Below are positions 61,212 to 64,000 of a DNA stretch of 64,000 bases, piece by piece. The stretch spans positions 2,604,001 to 2,668,000 of the forward strand of contig NZ_CP013380.1 of NCBI RefSeq assembly GCF_001513745.1. The letters run 5' to 3'. The DNA is from Burkholderia humptydooensis. Its GTDB lineage: Bacteria; Pseudomonadota; Gammaproteobacteria; Burkholderiales; Burkholderiaceae. How positions within the stretch are numbered: position 1 is the stretch's first letter; the number at the start of each line of letters is the position of its first letter. The notes beneath the pieces were generated by a model. That model had not been told where the DNA came from. It saw only the letters and a list, made by a program, of their open reading frames with translations, and made no database searches. Made by a program: the position numbers and the translations under genes.

Positions 61212-61649
61212 ATGAGCGATCTCTATTTCGGCGCCGATCTCTTCAGCGAATTCGATCGTCTGCATCGGCAGATGACGAACCTGCTCGGCGGCTTCCCTTC
61301 CAGCATTCGAGCGAGCCGTCTCGGCGAATTCCCGCCACTGAACATCGGCACGACCGAGGATTCGATCGAGATCGTCGTGTTCGCGCCCGGCATGCGCGCG
61401 GCCGATTTCGACGTGTCGATCGACAAGGGGCTGCTCGCGATCAGCGGCGAGCGCAAGGCCGCGCAACGCGCGGAAGGCGACGTGCGCGCCTATGCGCAGG
61501 AGCGCTACAGCGGCGCATTTCGGCGCGTCGTCGAACTGCCGCAGAACGCCGATCCCGACAAGATCCGCGCGCGCTACGAGAACGGCTGCCTGCTGATCAG
61601 CGTCGGCAAGCGCGAAGCGTCGAAGCCGCGTGCGATCACCGTGCAATGA
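61212..61649 (+). CDS. small heat-shock protein (Hsp20/alpha-crystallin family)
   Basis: ATP-independent chaperone that holds unfolding proteins. The 145-residue protein has a short N-terminal arm, then the alpha-crystallin domain (about residues 38-130): PPLNIGTTEDSIEIVVFAPGMRAADFDVSIDKGLLAISGERK, then GAFRRVVELPQNADPDKIRARYENGCLLISVGKRE, and ends KPRAITVQ with an I-x-V-type tail. AGGAGG precedes the ATG. First of two adjacent hsp20 genes (31 nt gap), behind the heat-shock promoter. Confidence 0.92.
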   Translation: MSDLYFGADLFSEFDRLHRQMTNLLGGFPSSIRASRLGEFPPLNIGTTEDSIEIVVFAPGMRAADFDVSIDKGLLAISGERKAAQRAEGDVRAYAQERYSGAFRRVVELPQNADPDKIRARYENGCLLISVGKREASKPRAITVQ

Positions 61650-61680
61650 GCCCCGTCAGTCCCGAATCAAGGAGTCGATC

Positions 61681-62082
61681 GTGAACACCAGCCATCCAGC
61701 CGCACCACGTCAATCCGCCGCGCCGGCCCGCCGCGACGCGAGCGATGCGCCGCGCGCGCTCACGGTCACGCCGGCCGTCGACGTGTACGAAGACAAGCAC
61801 GGCGTGACGCTATGGGCCGATCTTCCCGGCGTGCCGAAGGAGCGCCTCGAAGTGAAGGTCCACGACGGCCATCTGTCGATCGACGCGCACGCGGCGCTGC
61901 CGATGCCGGCGGGCCTGCGCGCGCAGCACGTCGAGGTGCGCGAACCGCATTTCACGCGCACGTTCCAGTTGAGCCCGGACTTCGACACGTCGAAGATCGA
62001 GGCGAATCTTCAGGATGGCGTATTGAAGCTGACGATTCCGCGGCGCGACGAAGCGCGCCCGCGGCGCATCGAAGTGATGTGA
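61681..62082 (+). CDS. second small heat-shock protein (Hsp20 family)
   Basis: A 133-residue class-A-type partner of the upstream protein. Its N-terminal arm (NTSHPAAPRQSAAPARRDASD) is short and polar; the alpha-crystallin domain begins about residue 30 (ALTVTPAVDVYEDKHGVTLWADLPGVPKERLEVKVHDGHLSIDA) and continues RTFQLSPDFDTSKIEANLQDGVLKLTIPRRDEARPRRIEV, with the IEV-type C-terminal motif. The start is GTG at 61681 with AAGGAG six bases upstream. Two unequal Hsp20s in tandem often assemble together. Confidence 0.92.
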   Translation: MNTSHPAAPRQSAAPARRDASDAPRALTVTPAVDVYEDKHGVTLWADLPGVPKERLEVKVHDGHLSIDAHAALPMPAGLRAQHVEVREPHFTRTFQLSPDFDTSKIEANLQDGVLKLTIPRRDEARPRRIEVM

Positions 62083-62109
62083 TGCGACGTGAAGCGGCTG
62101 CCGCATCGG

Positions 62110-62370
62110 GCGCACCGTATACAGATTGCCGAAGCGCGCGGAAAACATGCCGTAGCCGAATCGCTTGCGCTCGTCGGCCGGCAGATGCGCGCCGGCTTCC
62201 GGCACGAAGTAATTGAAGCCGATGCCGGACAGCCGCCGCGAGATGCGCTGCGCGAAGCAACTGCCCGCGGTGCTCACCCTTTGCTGCGCGCTGATCCTGA
62301 ATTTCGGCTCGACGACCGGATCGAACGCTTGCATGTCGACATTGGCGACCGCCTTGCGCCAGAACTGGTG
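62110..62370 (-). pseudogene. GSCFA-domain protein fragment
   Basis: A relic truncated at both ends. Reading on the minus strand, PPHQFWRKAVANVDMQAFDPVVEPKFRI is followed by the family hallmark AGSCFAQRISRRLSGIGFNYFVPEAGAH and FGYGMFSARFGNLYTVR, after which homology stops near 62110, short of the rest of the domain (normally over 300 residues). Upstream of PPHQFW no start codon is found in frame. GSCFA proteins are predicted lipid-like hydrolases, often next to surface-polysaccharide genes. The remaining part looks like the front piece of such a gene. Confidence 0.75.
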
Positions 62371-62415
62371 AGGCGGCAGATGCTCTGCGCGATCGTGCAG
62401 CCGAGATCCAATTAA

Positions 62416-62679
62416 AAATATACCGATTCGGATTTCGAATCATTCCCATCCGTCAATTCGCTGGTGAATTCGATGTTTTTTTGGGCAGGCATGCAATGCC
62501 GGCAGCAACCATCCCGATAAAAACCAGACGAATATGCTCGTGCCGGCCCGTCGGTTTCCATGCGCGACGTCAATCCGGCTTGCCGATGCAACCATGCGAA
62601 TGCATTTCGCAAGAATGCAAAATATCCGCTGCTTCAGCGTAGAATGCCGCAACCAATTTCGGTCCTACCCGGGAGAAAA
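62416..62679. other. AT-richer non-coding stretch
   Basis: Visibly lower in G+C than the surroundings (several runs of A and T, for example AATTAAAAATATACC and GTTTTTTTGGG). No gene is supported. It bridges the GSCFA fragment and the methyltransferase-like gene, and may contain the promoter of the latter. Confidence 0.55.
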
Positions 62680-63402
62680 ATGGACATCTGCAATCGGGAT
62701 ATTGCGTCGTTCAACAAAATCAATATTGGTTGCGGGCATGACAAGCGGCCGGACTTTCTGAATGTCGATACGGACCCCGCCTGCCAGCCCGACATCCTGA
62801 TTTCCGACAATGACTACGGCGGACTGCCGCGGCGGCATTTCGCCGCGGCGCTCGCGAAAGACGTGCTCGAGCACATCCCGCGCGGAGATACGGCGAACGT
62901 GGTGCTCGAATGGGCGGACCTGCTGTCGCCGGGCGGCACGCTCGAGCTGCGCACATCCAGCCTCCTCGGTATCGCCCGGCTGATGGAGCAGCATCCGAAT
63001 TACGCCGACCAGGCGAACTACGCCGCCGGACTGTTCGGCAATCAGACTCATGCCGGCGAATTCCATTGCACGGCGTTTACCGAAGCGACGCTGAAGACCC
63101 AACTGATCGCGGCCGGCTTCGAGATCGCGAGCTTCGAGCTCGTCGACCATTGGCGCTTCGCGGTGCGCGCGATCAAGCAGACGGACTGGACGAAGCTGGC
63201 CGCCGCCGCGGCCGGAGAATCCAATCGCGCGTTCGTCGATATCGCGTATCGCGAGATCCTGTTTCGCGAGCCCGAAGCGTTCTTCCTCGAAATCGATCTC
63301 GCCGCGCTCGACGGCGGCACTTACTCGCGGCGCGATTTCGCCAAGAAGCTCCACGCGTGCGAGGAGCGCCGTCTGCGCGTCGCGATGAAGCACGGGTTGT
63401 AA
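62680..63402 (+). CDS. methyltransferase-like protein with C-terminal DUF4214-like segment
   Basis: A 240-residue protein in two parts. Residues 1-165: a SAM-dependent methyltransferase core with INIGCGHDKRPDFLNVDTDP, ALAKDVLEHIPRGDTANVVLEWADLLSPGG and FTEATLKTQLIAAGF. Residues 175-240: AFVDIAYREILFREPEAFFLEIDLAALDGGTYSRRDFAKKLHACEERRL, similar to the DUF4214/phycobilisome-linker-like domain found in surface-glycan and S-layer genes. GGGAG lies close to the ATG. Such two-part proteins occur in glycan loci, but no such locus is seen in this window; its neighbours are gene relics. Confidence 0.72.
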   Translation: MDICNRDIASFNKINIGCGHDKRPDFLNVDTDPACQPDILISDNDYGGLPRRHFAAALAKDVLEHIPRGDTANVVLEWADLLSPGGTLELRTSSLLGIARLMEQHPNYADQANYAAGLFGNQTHAGEFHCTAFTEATLKTQLIAAGFEIASFELVDHWRFAVRAIKQTDWTKLAAAAAGESNRAFVDIAYREILFREPEAFFLEIDLAALDGGTYSRRDFAKKLHACEERRLRVAMKHGL

Positions 63403-63452
63403 CCGCGCCGCTTGCGCGCGCACCGCCGCGACTTTTCTTTTGCCACCTCGCA

Positions 63453-63598
63453 TTGGACAATGTGCGGCCAAGCTTCGCGCGCGCGAACGCTCGGGCTACT
63501 ACGTCGTGCACGGCGCGCAGGCGAGCGCCCGCGCGAACGACGCGATCCGCACCGTCGGCGAGCTCGTCGCGCAGCCGTCCGTGCGCAAGCGGCGCTGA
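63453..63598 (+). pseudogene. unrecognised gene fragment
   Basis: A plus-strand coding-looking relic without a start: AAKLRARERSGYYVVHGAQASARANDAIRTVGELV and an end PSVRKRR followed by TGA. The ARERSGYYV phrase recalls the wing of GntR/MocR-type regulators, but the piece is too short for a firm call. It has no upstream coding continuation in any frame. Confidence 0.4.
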
Positions 63599-63613
63599 CG
63601 GGCCGCGGGTCGC

Positions 63614-63770
63614 TCAGCGCGTCACGGTGGCCGAGATCTTCGCGATCGCGAACAGGAACCCGCCGAAGCACGGGCGAGCAGGATCGCCATCACCGGCACC
63701 CACGGCAGCTTCACCGACGCGAGATCGGCCTGATGCTCGGCCCCCTTGCGCACGCCGAAGAAACTTCACA
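63614..63770 (-). pseudogene. membrane-protein tail relic, frameshifted
   Basis: On the minus strand FFGVRKGAEHQADLASVKLPWVPVMAILLA reads in one frame and GGFLFAIAKISATVTR, ending in a stop, in another. Together they look like the C-terminal end of a membrane protein with a single frame break; the start is missing. Family not recognised. Confidence 0.4.
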
Positions 63771-64000
63771 ACACCATGCGCATCATTCTCGTCAGCCCCA
63801 TCGCCATTCTCCGCCATCGCGGCCCGCGGAAGGATCGGACCGCATCTCGTGCGCACCACGTTAGCGTCGCGCGACGAGCGATGAAAGCAGCAGTTCCGGG
63901 CTGTTCTCGCGCAGCAGACGGGTTCGCGGCTTCGCGCTCACCGGGCTCGAGCATGACAAAACGCCTTCGACATCCGCTGTCCATCAGACAATTCAAGTTG
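63771..64000. other. right-edge stretch without a supported gene
   Basis: No credible start, motif or RNA. It may belong to a gene continuing beyond the window, but nothing in it can be assigned. Confidence 0.4.

Overview
The window is a high-GC (roughly two-thirds G+C) betaproteobacterial chromosome segment. Its gene content and protein sequences look like chromosome 1 of a Burkholderia, most likely the B. pseudomallei/thailandensis/mallei group. This is a judgement from recognised proteins (a carA-lysE-carB order, a complete malonate decarboxylase cluster with madLM, a DUF4148 protein, an extended YhbY); no database was searched. Nearly all of it is ordinary, densely packed core genome. No phage, integrase, transposase, CRISPR array or rRNA operon is visible.

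Layout. 0.3-8.4 kb: tRNA-Arg, uppP, an aldose 1-epimerase, nlpD, an acyl-CoA synthetase, a DUF2288-MATE pair and several very small membrane proteins or lipoproteins. 8.6-13.6 kb: a frameshifted OlsB-like acyltransferase, sixA, tRNA-Pro, a second histidine phosphatase, a PAP2 protein and hypotheticals. 13.6-24.4 kb: a phosphate block with ppx and ppk1 divergent, then pstS-pstC-pstA-pstB-phoU-phoB-phoR on the minus strand, with two Pho boxes before pstS and one candidate box before ppk1. 24.7-31.6 kb: glmM, folP, ftsH and rlmE on the minus strand, yhbY divergent from rlmE, then a DUF4149 gene and greA. 31.7-38.5 kb: carA-lysE-carB and an MFS transporter. 38.7-43.7 kb: mltD, gloB, a methyltransferase, rnhA, dnaQ and a YnfA-family gene. 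43.8-47.5 kb: a ProP-type transporter behind a structured leader RNA, a GST and an alpha/beta hydrolase.

47.8-57.1 kb: a phospholipase D remnant, then the malonate system. madL-madM (uptake) and mdcA-C-D-E-G-B-H (decarboxylase, prosthetic-group synthesis and loading) read on the minus strand, and the LysR-type gene mdcR diverges. Two 27-bp near-identical sites, one before mdcR/madL and one before mdcA, look like paired MdcR operators.

57.2-62.1 kb: a DUF4148 protein, a hydroxyacyl-CoA dehydrogenase, pckG, and two small heat-shock proteins behind a heat-shock-type promoter. 62.1-64.0 kb: a decayed, locally AT-richer stretch with a GSCFA-family fragment, an intact methyltransferase-like gene and two further gene relics. 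It is the clearest sign of gene gain and loss here.

I see no convincing new multi-gene system. The best leads are the structured RNA at 43.8 kb, the 28-residue membrane peptide with its own ribosome-binding site and terminator at 1.6 kb, the G-tract frameshift at 8.99 kb, the paired MdcR sites, and the decayed right end.
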